Assembly: GCF_014137995.1 (NCBI RefSeq)
Contig: NZ_JACGWV010000001.1
Coordinates: forward strand, 1,922,001-1,986,000
DNA length: 64,000 nucleotides
Source of the DNA: Promicromonospora sukumoe
GTDB taxonomy: Bacteria > Actinomycetota > Actinomycetes > Actinomycetales > Cellulomonadaceae
Direction: 5' to 3'
Position 1 is the stretch's first letter. Every line of letters starts with the position of its first letter. This document shows, piece after piece, positions 32,244 through 41,678 of the stretch. The position numbers and the translations under genes are program-made. Below the pieces are notes generated by a model. The model was given only the letters and a program-made list of their open reading frames with translations, was not told the origin of the DNA and did no database searches.

Positions 32244-34667
32244 GTGGAACCCAGCATCCTGTCGTACGAGGGCTTCGACCCCGCCGCCGAGGGCCTGCGC
32301 GAGGCCCTGTGCACCGTGGGGAACGGGTACGTGGCCACGCGGGGCGCCGCCCCGGAGTCGACGGCGGACGGCGTGCACTACCCCGGCACCTACTTCGCCG
32401 GCTGCTACGACCGGCTCACGTCCACCGTGGCGGGGCGCGAGGTGGAGAACGAGGACCTGGTCAACGCCCCGAGCTGGCTGCCGCTGCGGTTCAGGACGCC
32501 CGGGCAGGACTGGCTGAGCCTCGACCGGTCGGAGGTGCTGGAGCACCGGCAGGACCTCGACACCCGGCGCGGCGTCCTGACCCGCCGCACCCGGTTCCGC
32601 GACCCGGTGGGCCGGGTGCTGGCCGTCACACAGCGGCGCCTCGTCTCGATGCACGACCCGCACGCGGCCGCCCTGGAGACCACGTTCGTCGCGGAGAACT
32701 GGTCCGGGCCGCTCGACGTCCGCGCGAGCCTCGACGGCCGGGTCACCACCTCGGGGGTGGCCCGCTACCGGGACCTGGACGGGCGCCACCTGGTGCCCGT
32801 CGCGCAGGGCTACGACCCGGCCGACGGCGTCGCCTGGCTCCAGGTCCGCACCGCGACGTCGCAGGTCCGGATCGCGCAGGCGGCCGTGCTCGTCCTCACG
32901 GGCACGCGCACGGGCACGGAAGGCCCGGTTCCCGGCACCGCCGAGCAGACCGCGGGGGAGTCGGCGGTCCTGACCCGGCTGGACCTGGTCCGGGGTGTGC
33001 CCGTGACCGTCGAGAAGCGCGTGGCGCTGTACACCTCGCAGGACCGGGCGATCTCCGAGTCCCTGGTCGCCGCGCGCGAGCATGCCGCCCGCCTCCCGTC
33101 CTTCGGCCGGCTCCTCGCCGACCACGCCGCCGCGTGGGAGCGGCTGTGGCGCGCGAGCGCCGTCGTCGTGCCGGGGCAGCCGCAGCAGGCGCTGGACCTG
33201 TACGTCTTCCACCTGCTGCAGACCCTGTCCGAGCACACCGCGCAGCTCGACGTGGGCATGCCGGCCCGCGGCCTGCACGGCGAGGCCTATCGCGGGCACG
33301 TGTTCTGGGACGAGCTGTTCGTCTTCCCGTTCCTGCTGCTCGGCTTCCCGCGCGTGGCCCGGTCGCTGCTGATGTACCGGTGGCGGCGCCTCCCGCGCGC
33401 CCGGCGGGCGGCAGCGGACGCGGGATACCGCGGGGCCATGTACCCGTGGCAGAGCGGCAGCGACGGCCGGGACGAGACGCAGCGGGTGCACCTCAACCCG
33501 GTGTCCGGCCGGTGGGTCGACGACCACTCGCACCTCCAGCGGCACGTGGGTATCGCGGTGGCGCACGACGTGTGGCAGTACTACCAGGCCACGGGCGACG
33601 TCGCGTTCCTGCACGGCTACGGCGCCGAGATGCTCGTCGAGATCGCGCGGTTCTGGTGCAGCCTGGCGACCTACGACAAAGCCGACGACCGGTACGACCT
33701 GCGTGGCGTGATGGGCCCGGACGAGTACCACGACGCCTACCCGGGCGCCGGGCGGCCCGGCATCGACAACAACGCGTACACCAACGTCATGGTCACCCGG
33801 GTCCTGCGGTACGCCCTGGACGCCCTGGCCCTGCTGCCCGACGACGAGCGTGCCGCCCTGCGCCGCCGGCTCGCGCTGGGGGACGACGAGACGGACCTCT
33901 TCGAACGGGTCGCCCGGCGGATGCGGGTGGTGTTCCATGGCGACGGGGTGATCAGCCAGTTCGAGGGGTACGACCGGCTTGCGGAGCTGGACTGGCCGGC
34001 GTACCGCGCCCGGTACGGAAGCATCCGGCGGCTGGACCGCGTCCTGGAGGCAGAGGGCGACTCCGTGAACCGGTACCGGGCGTCCAAACAGGCGGACGTG
34101 CTGATGCTGGTCTTCCTGCTGGGGGAGCGGGGGCTGCTCGACGCGCTCGCGGCGCTCGGGTACCCGTTCGACGCCGCCGCGCTGGACCGCACCGTGCGCT
34201 ACTACCTGGCGCGCACCAGCCACGGGTCCACCCTGAGCGCCGTGGTCCACGCCTGGGTCCTGGCCAGCCGCGACCCGGAGGCGTCGTGGCAGTTCTTCCG
34301 CGAGGTACTGGACAGTGACATCGCCGACGTCCAGGGCGGCACCACCGCCGAGGGCGTGCACCTGGGCGCGATGGCCGGTGCCGTCGACCTGGTCCAGCGC
34401 TGCTACCCGGGCCTGGACCTCACCGGCGACGTGCTCCGGCTGGCACCCCGGCTGCCCGCCGAGATCGGTGAGCTGCGGTTCCGGCTGCGCTACCGCGACC
34501 ACTGGGGCATCGACGTCCGGTGCGCCCACGACCGCGTCCGCATCGGCCTGGCCGCGTCCCGGCAGCCGCCGATCACCGTGGCGGTCGACGGCGTCGAACG
34601 CACCCTGGCGCCCGGCGAGACCTGGGAGCCGGCGCGTCAGCCGCTGCGAGCAGGACGGCGAGCATGA
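32244..34667 (+). CDS. Glycoside hydrolase family 65 (disaccharide phosphorylase-like)
   Basis: 807-aa enzyme, the normal GH65 length (about 750-800). Order: N-terminal beta-sandwich (LREALCTVGNGYVATRGAAP), linker, (alpha/alpha)6 barrel and C-terminal jelly roll. The catalytic acid is the Glu of GVMGPDEYH, about residue 494. KQADVLML and the phosphate-loop segment TSHGSTLS are both present, favouring a phosphorylase (maltose, trehalose, kojibiose or similar) over a plain hydrolase. The GTG start has GGGAGG upstream; a longer ATG start at 32121 is possible. Its stop overlaps the P-type ATPase ATG. Confidence 0.9.
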   Translation: MEPSILSYEGFDPAAEGLREALCTVGNGYVATRGAAPESTADGVHYPGTYFAGCYDRLTSTVAGREVENEDLVNAPSWLPLRFRTPGQDWLSLDRSEVLEHRQDLDTRRGVLTRRTRFRDPVGRVLAVTQRRLVSMHDPHAAALETTFVAENWSGPLDVRASLDGRVTTSGVARYRDLDGRHLVPVAQGYDPADGVAWLQVRTATSQVRIAQAAVLVLTGTRTGTEGPVPGTAEQTAGESAVLTRLDLVRGVPVTVEKRVALYTSQDRAISESLVAAREHAARLPSFGRLLADHAAAWERLWRASAVVVPGQPQQALDLYVFHLLQTLSEHTAQLDVGMPARGLHGEAYRGHVFWDELFVFPFLLLGFPRVARSLLMYRWRRLPRARRAAADAGYRGAMYPWQSGSDGRDETQRVHLNPVSGRWVDDHSHLQRHVGIAVAHDVWQYYQATGDVAFLHGYGAEMLVEIARFWCSLATYDKADDRYDLRGVMGPDEYHDAYPGAGRPGIDNNAYTNVMVTRVLRYALDALALLPDDERAALRRRLALGDDETDLFERVARRMRVVFHGDGVISQFEGYDRLAELDWPAYRARYGSIRRLDRVLEAEGDSVNRYRASKQADVLMLVFLLGERGLLDALAALGYPFDAAALDRTVRYYLARTSHGSTLSAVVHAWVLASRDPEASWQFFREVLDSDIADVQGGTTAEGVHLGAMAGAVDLVQRCYPGLDLTGDVLRLAPRLPAEIGELRFRLRYRDHWGIDVRCAHDRVRIGLAASRQPPITVAVDGVERTLAPGETWEPARQPLRAGRRA

Positions 34668-36505
34668 GGGGGCTGACGCGGTACCCGGCGATCACGGCGA
34701 CCGCCGTCGTGCTCGCGACGGTGCTCGTCCTGCAGGCCCGCGGCGAGCCCGCCACCGCGCGGTGGGTCGCGACGGCCTGGGTGGCCGGGTTCATCGTGTG
34801 GACGCTCATGGGCATGGTGCGTGACGTGCTGCGTGGCCACGTGGGGCTCGACGTCCTCGCGGTCGTGGCGATGGTCGCGACCCTGGCGGTCCAGGAATAC
34901 GTGGCGTCGCTGGTCATCGTGCTGATGCTCGCGGGCGGCGAGGCGCTGGAGGACTTCGCCGCGCGGCGGGCCCGGCGGGACCTGACGGCGCTGCTCGACC
35001 GGTCGCCCCGTACCGCGCACCTGCTCGCCGGCGGCGACGTGCCCGTCGACGACGTCGCCGTCGGGGACGTGCTCCTGGTGCGCCCCGGCGAGATCGTGCC
35101 GGTCGACGGCGCGCTGCTGACGGCTGGCACGTTCGACGAGTCGTCGCTCACCGGTGAGAGCCTGCCGGTGAGCCGCGAGACCGGGGACGAGGTGCTGTCC
35201 GGCGCCGTGAACGGCACCCGCGCGGTCCGGCTGCGGGCGGCGCGCCGCAGCTCGGACAGCCAGTACCAGCAGATCGTGGCGCTGGTCGCGGCGGCCCAGG
35301 AGTCCCGGGCCCCCGTGGTGCGGCTCGCGGACCGGTTCGCGGTGCCCTTCACCGCGGTGTCGCTGGTGCTGGCGGGTGCGGCGTGGACGATCTCGGGGGA
35401 CCCCGTGCGGTTCGCCGAGGTGCTGGTGCTCGCCACCCCGTGCCCGCTGCTCATCGCCGCGCCGGTCGCGTTCCTCAGCGGCCTGTCCCGCGCCGCGGGG
35501 CTCGGGGTGATCATGAAGGGCGGCACGGTCGTCGAGCAGCTCGCGCGCCTGCGGTCCGCGGCGTTCGACAAGACCGGCACGCTCACCCAGGGCCGGCCCG
35601 ACCTGGTCGCGGTGCGCCCCGCGACGGGGTTCGCGGCCGACGACGTGCTGCGGCTCGCGGCCTCGGCCGAGCAGTACTCGTCGCACGTCTTCGCCGACAG
35701 CGTCCGCCGGGCCGCCGCCGCGCGCGGCCTCGACCTCCTCGCCGCCGACGACGCCGAGGAGGTGGCAACCCGTGGCGTCGCGGCCAGGGTCGCCGGGCGC
35801 AGCGTCGTCGTCGGCAAGCCCGCCTACGTGCGATCGGTCGCCCCGGACACGTCCGACGCGGTGCTGGGCCCCGGCCAGGCCGCCGCCTACGTCGCGGTCG
35901 ACGGGCGGTTCGCCGGCGTCGTCGTCCTCGCCGACGACCCGCGGCCCGAGTCCGCCGCCGTCGTGTCGTGGCTCCGCGCGAACGGCGTCGAGCACGTCAC
36001 GATGCTGACCGGGGACGCCCGGGCCACCGCGGAGTCCGTCGCGGGGCAGGTGGGCATCGACGACGTACGGGCCGAGCTGCTGCCCGGCGAGAAGGTACGG
36101 ATCGCGGCCGGACTGGCCCCGCGCCCGCTGATGATGGTCGGCGACGGCGTCAACGACGCTCCCGTGCTGGCGGCGTCCGACGTCGGCGTCGCCATGGGCG
36201 CGCGCGGCGCGACCGCCGCCGGGGACGCCGCCGACGTGGTGCTGCTCGTCGACTCCCTCGGCCGGCTCGTCGACGCCGTGTCCGTGGGCCGGCACACCCT
36301 GCGCACGGCCCTGAGCGCCATCTGGCTCGGCATCGGGCTGAGCATCGCCCCCATGATCGTCGCGATGACCGGCGCCATCCCCGCCGTGACCGGTGCGCTC
36401 GTCCAGGAGCTGGTCGACCTGGCCACCATCCTGTACGCCCTGCGCGCGCTCGGCGGGCCGCCCAGCGGGCTCCCCGCCACGGAGGGCGCCCCGAGGCTCC
36501 GCTGA
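34664..36505 (+). CDS. P1B-type heavy-metal cation ATPase without N-terminal metal-binding domain
   Basis: 613-aa ATPase. Actuator loop SLTGESLPVSRETGDEVLSG, transport-site motif TPCPLLIAAPVA near residue 258, phosphorylation site DKTGTLTQG with Asp near 302, SSHVFA in place of the usual HP locus, and hinge MVGDGVNDAPVLAAS. The transport site has CPL rather than CPC or CPH, so the metal cannot be assigned. It lacks the N-terminal HMA domain and starts directly with two helices. ATG overlaps the GH65 stop, an unusual pairing that suggests one stress regulon for carbon reserve and ion export. Confidence 0.9.
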   Translation: MRGLTRYPAITATAVVLATVLVLQARGEPATARWVATAWVAGFIVWTLMGMVRDVLRGHVGLDVLAVVAMVATLAVQEYVASLVIVLMLAGGEALEDFAARRARRDLTALLDRSPRTAHLLAGGDVPVDDVAVGDVLLVRPGEIVPVDGALLTAGTFDESSLTGESLPVSRETGDEVLSGAVNGTRAVRLRAARRSSDSQYQQIVALVAAAQESRAPVVRLADRFAVPFTAVSLVLAGAAWTISGDPVRFAEVLVLATPCPLLIAAPVAFLSGLSRAAGLGVIMKGGTVVEQLARLRSAAFDKTGTLTQGRPDLVAVRPATGFAADDVLRLAASAEQYSSHVFADSVRRAAAARGLDLLAADDAEEVATRGVAARVAGRSVVVGKPAYVRSVAPDTSDAVLGPGQAAAYVAVDGRFAGVVVLADDPRPESAAVVSWLRANGVEHVTMLTGDARATAESVAGQVGIDDVRAELLPGEKVRIAAGLAPRPLMMVGDGVNDAPVLAASDVGVAMGARGATAAGDAADVVLLVDSLGRLVDAVSVGRHTLRTALSAIWLGIGLSIAPMIVAMTGAIPAVTGALVQELVDLATILYALRALGGPPSGLPATEGAPRLR

Positions 36506-36594
36506 GCGGGGGTGGCCGGTGGTGGTCGCGATCATCTCTCCGGAGGCTGGGAAGGCCTTGACCCCGACGCGGCGTCATAGTCTGGGGTGGGCGC

Positions 36595-37806
36595 ATGAAA
36601 CGGATCAGCTCTTTCTATCTGGCCTCGTTCGGCACCTCGATCTTGGGCAACTCGATCACCGCCATCGCCCTGCCGCTGCTGGTGCTGTTCACCACCGGCA
36701 GCCCTCTCGGCGCGGGCGCCGTCGCGATCGCTGCCGCACTACCGGCGGCGGTCGCGGGGCTGCTCATGGGCTCGCTCGTCGACCGGATCAACCGTCGCAC
36801 AGCGGCCATCCTCTCCGACGTCATCTCGGCCGTGGCGCTGCTGGTCCTGCCGGTCGTTCACCTCACGATCGGGCTGAACCTGGGCTGGTTCGTCGCGGTG
36901 GCCGTCCTGAGCTCTTTCGGCGACGTGCCGGGCATCACCGCACGCGAGGCGATGCTGCCGGCGATCGCCAGGGCGGCGGGGCTGCCCGCCTCGCGACTCA
37001 TCGGCCTACGCGAGTCCCTGTCCGGGGCGGCACTGCTGCTGGGCCCGGCGGTCGCGGGCATCCTGGTCGCAGCCCTCGAACCGGTCATGGTGCTGTGGAT
37101 CACCTCCGGCCTGGCGGCGCTGGCGGCACTGCTCACCCTCGTCATCCCCGCGCGAGCGACAGTGCTTGCGGCCGGGCCTGGAACGATTCCTGCGGCTCGG
37201 CCCACGAGGTCGATGTTCGACGGCCTGGTCACCATCTTCCGCTCGCCGATACTGCGTGGACTGGTCCTGCTGGGACTGGCTCTGGGGACCGTACTGGCGG
37301 CGACGCAAGGCATGGTGATCCCGGTTCACTTCGCTCTGCAGGGCGAGCCCCAGTTCGTCGGGTTCGTGCTCAGCGCGCTCGCCGCAGGTCTGCTCGTCGG
37401 TGGCGGCGGCTTCGCTGCTCTGGGCCACCGGGTCCCGCACCACGTCTGGTTCATCGCGGGACTCGTCCTCGTCGCGGTGGGCTTCCTGAGCATCGGCGCC
37501 CTCGGCCCGGTGTGGTCGATCTTCGTCGGCGCCGCGATCGTCGGCCTCGGCGGCGGCTGCATGAACGCCGTGATCGGACTGGCGTTCGTCGAGAACGTCC
37601 CCGACTCCCAGCGCGGCACGGTGCTGGGCACGCAGAACGCCATCATGACCTTGGTCCCCGCAGGAGGAATCGGCATCGCCGCCCTGCTCATCGAAGTCGG
37701 CGGCCTGACCCTGGCGACCACGGTTCTCTCGGCGCTGTGGATCCTCGCAGCCATCGGCGCTCTGCTCACACCCCGCCTCCGTCGCCTGGGCCGGGACCAG
37801 GGCTGA
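36595..37806 (+). CDS. MFS transporter
   Basis: 403-aa protein with about twelve helices. FYLASFGTSILGNSITAIAL opens helix 1, and the loop LMGSLVDRINRRTA carries the G-x(3)-D-R-x-x-R signature of the major facilitator superfamily. The second half repeats this pattern in weaker form after a cytoplasmic loop near residue 200. It resembles the enterobactin/macrolide-exporter-type MFS proteins, whose natural substrates are usually small drugs or siderophores. GGGGTGGG lies upstream of the ATG. It has its own space from the ATPase gene (89 bases) and probably its own promoter. Confidence 0.85.
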   Translation: MKRISSFYLASFGTSILGNSITAIALPLLVLFTTGSPLGAGAVAIAAALPAAVAGLLMGSLVDRINRRTAAILSDVISAVALLVLPVVHLTIGLNLGWFVAVAVLSSFGDVPGITAREAMLPAIARAAGLPASRLIGLRESLSGAALLLGPAVAGILVAALEPVMVLWITSGLAALAALLTLVIPARATVLAAGPGTIPAARPTRSMFDGLVTIFRSPILRGLVLLGLALGTVLAATQGMVIPVHFALQGEPQFVGFVLSALAAGLLVGGGGFAALGHRVPHHVWFIAGLVLVAVGFLSIGALGPVWSIFVGAAIVGLGGGCMNAVIGLAFVENVPDSQRGTVLGTQNAIMTLVPAGGIGIAALLIEVGGLTLATTVLSALWILAAIGALLTPRLRRLGRDQG

Positions 37807-37987
37807 CGCCCCTCGCTCGATCGAACAACGTGTCGACGCCGAAGGATCGAGACGGACCCGTGCAGATCTACCGCACCTCCGTTCGCGGGTGCGCAACCTG
37901 GGCCTGCTAGGTTTCACCCGGCCGGGAGGTTTCCGGCATTCGTGCAAGAAGCGCGCGACCCCCATCAACGAGAGGCCTTCTTTCGTC

Positions 37988-38839
37988 ATGCCCGCAATCG
38001 ACCACTTCACCTTCGGGTTCCTGACCCCCGTCCTGGCGTACGCCATCTCGTGCACCGGCGCGGCGACGGGGCTGGCGTGCACCTCGCGGGCACGTGCCGC
38101 CACCGCTGGTGCGCGAGCGGTATGGCTCGTCCTGGGAGCCGTCGCCCTGGGCGGTACCGGGATCTGGGTGATGCACTTCGTCGCCATGCTCGGCTTCTCC
38201 GCCTCCGGCGTCGAGATCCGCTACGACATCCCGCAGACGCTGCTCAGCGCCGCGGTTGCCATCGTGATGGTCGGTGCGGGCCTGTTCATCACCGAGCTGG
38301 GGAAGCGCAAGCTGCCCGCGTTGATCTCCGGCGGGGTCCTGGCGGGTGTCGGAGTCGCTGCCATGCACTACATGGGCATGGCGGCGATGGAGATGTCGGC
38401 GGAGATCGCCTACGACTTCACCTACGTCGCGGCGTCGGTCGCCGTCGCCGTCGTCGCTGCCACCGCGGCGCTGTGGTGCACGGTCCACATCCGCGGCACG
38501 CTCGCGACGACCGTCGCGACACTGGTCATGGGGATCGCGGTGACCGGTATGCACTACACCGGCATGGCCGGCGTCTCCGTCGTCAACCCGGTCGACAGTG
38601 TGCCGGCCGGCGCGTCGACCATGCAGCTGCTCGTCCCGCTCGTGATGGCGGTCAGCGTCGTCACGTTCCTCCTCATCCTCGGCATCGGCCTGTGGCCCAC
38701 CGAGGACGAGCTCCGTGACCAGATGGCCCTCGAGACCCGGCTCAAGGACCAGCAGCAGGTGGCTGGCGAGGCCAGTGGTGTCCAGGACAGCAAGCCACTG
38801 CGTACCTCCCAGCTGAGCGGTGCGCCCCGGCCCTACTGA
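37988..38839 (+). CDS. MHYT-domain membrane sensor without output domain
   Basis: 283-aa protein with seven helices. The three repeats carry WVMHFVAM, AAMHYMGMAAM and TGMHYTGMAGV, the metal-coordinating motifs of MHYT domains proposed to sense oxygen, CO or NO. After the last helix only about 50 polar residues follow, so there is no GGDEF, EAL, kinase or other output domain. The start at 37988 was chosen because the MHYT consensus begins FTFGFLTPVLAYAISC. The protein may act through a partner, but none is adjacent. Confidence 0.9.
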   Translation: MPAIDHFTFGFLTPVLAYAISCTGAATGLACTSRARAATAGARAVWLVLGAVALGGTGIWVMHFVAMLGFSASGVEIRYDIPQTLLSAAVAIVMVGAGLFITELGKRKLPALISGGVLAGVGVAAMHYMGMAAMEMSAEIAYDFTYVAASVAVAVVAATAALWCTVHIRGTLATTVATLVMGIAVTGMHYTGMAGVSVVNPVDSVPAGASTMQLLVPLVMAVSVVTFLLILGIGLWPTEDELRDQMALETRLKDQQQVAGEASGVQDSKPLRTSQLSGAPRPY

Positions 38840-38889
38840 GCCCTCCCGTCAGGGCGGGGCCGGGACGCGTCTTCGCAGCTCATGCCTTC

Positions 38890-39603
38890 TCAGCGCACAT
38901 CCGCACGCATGTTTCGGAGCAGGCCGACGGCAGCGGGGACGGCCACCCAGGCCGCCAGCCCGGTGAGGAACCGACCCAGGTCGCCGGGGTCGATCCCGTC
39001 GGCGAAGCCCGACACCGCCGCGCTGTCGAGCCACGGCAGGACCGGCACCAGCGCCGGGACGTTCGCCAGCAGGCCGGCCGCCATCGGCCACACCAGCACG
39101 AGCACGATCGCCGTCGGCGCGTTGCCGATCGCCAGGCCCAGCGCCCACCCGGACAGCGCGCCGACGACCGTGCCGGCCGCCCAGCTGGTCAGTTCGGCCC
39201 CTTCGACCGTCCAGCTCGCCTCGACGCCCGTCACCAGGGCTCCGACCGGCACGATCACGGCCGCGGCCACGACGGCGAACACGACGAGCAGGAGGGCGAG
39301 CGCGGCTGCGGCGACCGCCTTGGCGATCGCCACCCGCTCGCGGCGCGGTGTCACGACGTACGTGACCAGCGTAGTACGGTGGCTGCGTTCCGCGGTGACC
39401 AGGAGGATCGCCATCACGGTGACGAGGGTCCCGCCCGGCACCCCCGCCAGCTGGGCCACCTCGGAGAACGAGACGCCCTCGCGGACGATCAGCGCACCGC
39501 CGCCGAACACCCCGGCGAGGAGCGCTCCGACACCGATCAGCACGACACCCGTCACGGTGTCGACGAGCTTGCGCAGCTCCACGAGGCAGAGCCGGGCGGT
39601 CAT
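38890..39603 (-). CDS. ABC-2 type transporter permease
   Basis: 237-aa membrane protein with six helices: one beginning TGVVLIGVGALLAG, paired helices in the middle (ALALLLVVFAVVAAAVIV) and further ones toward the C-terminus, with ELRKLVDT as the N-terminal coupling helix. It overlaps the end of the ATPase gene by four bases. ABC exporters of this size adjacent to a NarL-type two-component system often confer resistance to, or export of, peptides or antibiotics (family knowledge). No substrate can be assigned. Confidence 0.83.
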   Translation of the reverse strand: MTARLCLVELRKLVDTVTGVVLIGVGALLAGVFGGGALIVREGVSFSEVAQLAGVPGGTLVTVMAILLVTAERSHRTTLVTYVVTPRRERVAIAKAVAAAALALLLVVFAVVAAAVIVPVGALVTGVEASWTVEGAELTSWAAGTVVGALSGWALGLAIGNAPTAIVLVLVWPMAAGLLANVPALVPVLPWLDSAAVSGFADGIDPGDLGRFLTGLAAWVAVPAAVGLLRNMRADVR

Positions 39604-40340
39604 GCTGCGGTCCGTCGGGCGCGAGCGGACGCGGCCCGGTCCGCGCCGCCGGTCAGCGCGAAGTAGTGGTCGGCGACCGTGCCGTGCGCGGCGCGCAGGT
39701 CCGCCGTCGCACCGGTGCTCAGGATCCGTCCGGCGCCGATGATCACGAGGTGGTCGGCCACCTGCTCGACCTCGGTGAGCTGATGGCTCGACAACAGCAC
39801 GGTGACGCCTCGCCCGGCCTGGTCCCGGAGCAGCTCGGCGAGCCAGCGCTGACCCTGCGGGTCGAGCCCGTTGGCGGGCTCGTCGAGGACGAGCACGTCC
39901 GGCTCACCGAGCAGCGCGTGGGCCAGGCCGAGCCGTTGGCGCATCCCGAGGGAGTAACCGCGTAGCCGCTGTCGTCCCTCGCGCCGGCTCAGGCCCACCA
40001 GGTCCAGCACCTCGTCGGCCCGGCGGCGGGGGAGACCGAGCGTGAGGCAGGTGAGCGTCAGGGTCTCGCGTCCGGTGCGGCCCGGGTGGAAGGCCTCCGC
40101 GTCGAGCAGGGCGCCGACGGTCGCCGCCGGCCGTGCCAGGGACCGGTAGAGGCGTCCGCCGATCGTGGCCTGTCCGCTGTCCGCCTGCGCCAGGCCCACG
40201 AGGATCCACAGGGCCGTGGACTTGCCGGCGCCGTTCGGGCCGAGGAAGCCGGTGACCGCCCCCGCCGGAGCCTGGAGGTCCACCGCGTCGAGCACCACGT
40301 TCCCGTGGTAGGTCTTGGTCACACCGTCGAATCTGATCAT
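39600..40340 (-). CDS. ABC transporter ATP-binding protein
   Basis: 246-aa ATPase. Walker A FLGPNGAGKSTAL near residue 32-40, signature GYSLGMRQRLGLAHALLG, Walker B DVLVLDEPANGLDP, and the SSHQLTEVEQVAD switch His. The C-terminal extension (residues 215-246) is the short regulatory tail of exporter-type ATPases. It is first in a two-gene operon with the permease. Divergent from a histidine kinase/response-regulator pair across 129 bases, which is a classical arrangement for a two-component-controlled exporter. Confidence 0.9.
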   Translation of the reverse strand: MIRFDGVTKTYHGNVVLDAVDLQAPAGAVTGFLGPNGAGKSTALWILVGLAQADSGQATIGGRLYRSLARPAATVGALLDAEAFHPGRTGRETLTLTCLTLGLPRRRADEVLDLVGLSRREGRQRLRGYSLGMRQRLGLAHALLGEPDVLVLDEPANGLDPQGQRWLAELLRDQAGRGVTVLLSSHQLTEVEQVADHLVIIGAGRILSTGATADLRAAHGTVADHYFALTGGADRAASARARRTAA

Positions 40341-40469
40341 GGCGTTACTGCATCACCGCCTGCCGGCCGCCCACATCGACCGGCGGGCCGGGCCTGGCCG
40401 GCCGATGGGCCGGCGAGATCGAGCCGAAGGTCGCTGGGGCCCGCGCGCGGCGATTCCTAGACTTGCCCG

Positions 40470-41678
40470 GTGACCTCTCCCCAGCGCGCCGTGGCCGTGC
40501 GCTCCTCGGCTCCGGACCACGCCGCGTCGTCCCGCGCCGTCGTCGGCTGGCTCGCGGTGGTGGGGCTGTGGCTCTACTACCTGACCCCGGTGCTGGTCCG
40601 TCTGCCGCAGGTCTCCTGGCCGTTGGTGGCGCTCGTCGTCGGCAGCGGGACGGTGGGGGTGGTCGCCGTCCTGCTCCACCGTCGGCACCCTCTCGTCGCG
40701 GTGGTCGTGTCCGGGGCGACGCTGCTGGTTTCTCCGGCGGCCCTGGGCGCCGTGGTCTGGTGCCAGGCGTCGCTCGCGCGCCGGGAACGCCGGGGCCTGG
40801 CGATCGTCACCGGCGCAGGCATCGTCGCCGCGAAGCTCGTCGGGCTGCTCGTCCTGGCAGGCGACGAGCGCTGGGGTGCCGCCTCGACGTTCGAGCTCAC
40901 CCTGGCCGTGGCCGGGACCGCCCTGGCGACGGTGACCGGCTGGCTGGTCACGAGTCGCACGGCGGAGAGGCGGCAGTGGTCGGCGGCGGCCCTTGCCCGG
41001 CGCGAGGCCGACGAGGCCCGGCTCGAGCAGGCTCGTATGGCCGAGCGGGAGCGCATCGCGCGGGAGATGCACGACGTCCTGGCTCATCGCCTGTCGCTCG
41101 TCGCGCTCAACGCGGGTGCGCTGGCCTACCGTACGGACCTCGACTCCGACACGGCCCGGGAGACGGCCGCGCTGATCCAGTCGGGTGCGCGGCAGTCCCT
41201 GGCCGACCTCCGGACGGTGCTCGGCACGTTGCGCCAGGCGCCGGGCGAGCCGCCCGGGCCGCCGCAGCCCACCCTGCTCGAGCTGCCTGTCCTGATCGCA
41301 GAGGCCGAGGACTCGGGCCAGTCGATCGACCACCTGGTCACGGATACCGGGTCGGTACCGCAGTACGTGAGCCGGCAGGCGTACCGGATCGTGCAGGAAG
41401 CGCTGACCAACGCCCGCAAGCACGCACCCGGTGAGCCGGTCACCGTGCGGGTCGCGCACGCAGGCCACGAGGTGCGGATCCGGGTCAGCAACCCGGTTCT
41501 CGGCGTAGGCACCGGCACCGGCACCGGCACCGGCACCGGCACCGACGGCGTGCGGCCGGGCTACGGCCTGGTCGGCGTGGCCGAGCGGGCGGCGGGCGTC
41601 GACGGTATGGTCCGCCACGAGGTCGTCGACGGCACGTTCGTCCTGGACGCGACCCTGCCTACCCGGGAAGCCCCGTGA
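40470..41678 (+). CDS. Sensor histidine kinase (NarL-type, HisKA_3)
   Basis: 402-aa kinase. Four to five N-terminal membrane helices (residues 25-165) act as a sensor without extracellular domain. The HisKA_3 helix ERERIAREMHDVLAHRLSLV bears the phosphorylated His. The ATPase domain contains VQEALTNARKHAPG (N box) and the closing GYGLVGVAERA. Between them lies an unusual (Gly-Thr)6 tract from a six-copy GGCACC repeat. GTG start. Its stop overlaps the response-regulator start. Presumably it senses a membrane-active compound and controls the divergent ABC exporter. Confidence 0.9.
   Translation: MTSPQRAVAVRSSAPDHAASSRAVVGWLAVVGLWLYYLTPVLVRLPQVSWPLVALVVGSGTVGVVAVLLHRRHPLVAVVVSGATLLVSPAALGAVVWCQASLARRERRGLAIVTGAGIVAAKLVGLLVLAGDERWGAASTFELTLAVAGTALATVTGWLVTSRTAERRQWSAAALARREADEARLEQARMAERERIAREMHDVLAHRLSLVALNAGALAYRTDLDSDTARETAALIQSGARQSLADLRTVLGTLRQAPGEPPGPPQPTLLELPVLIAEAEDSGQSIDHLVTDTGSVPQYVSRQAYRIVQEALTNARKHAPGEPVTVRVAHAGHEVRIRVSNPVLGVGTGTGTGTGTGTDGVRPGYGLVGVAERAAGVDGMVRHEVVDGTFVLDATLPTREAP
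41508..41543 (+). repeat. Hexanucleotide GGCACC repeat (6 copies) in the kinase gene
   Basis: Six perfect tandem copies of GGCACC encode alternating Gly-Thr in the ATP-lid region of the kinase. Gain or loss of a unit keeps the frame but changes the lid length by two residues, so the tract may tune activity by slippage. It is the only perfect microsatellite of this size noticed in the window. Confidence 0.85.

Noticed and set aside
31992..34529. 845-codon antisense frame across the GH65 gene
   Set aside because: Composition is that of reverse-complement GC-rich codons (His/Gln/Val/Arg), no motif is present, and the GH65 frame has all catalytic residues.
36558..36583. TTGACC...TAGTCT promoter for the MFS gene
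   Set aside because: Spacing is only 14 bases, too short for a standard promoter, and no regulator site supports it.
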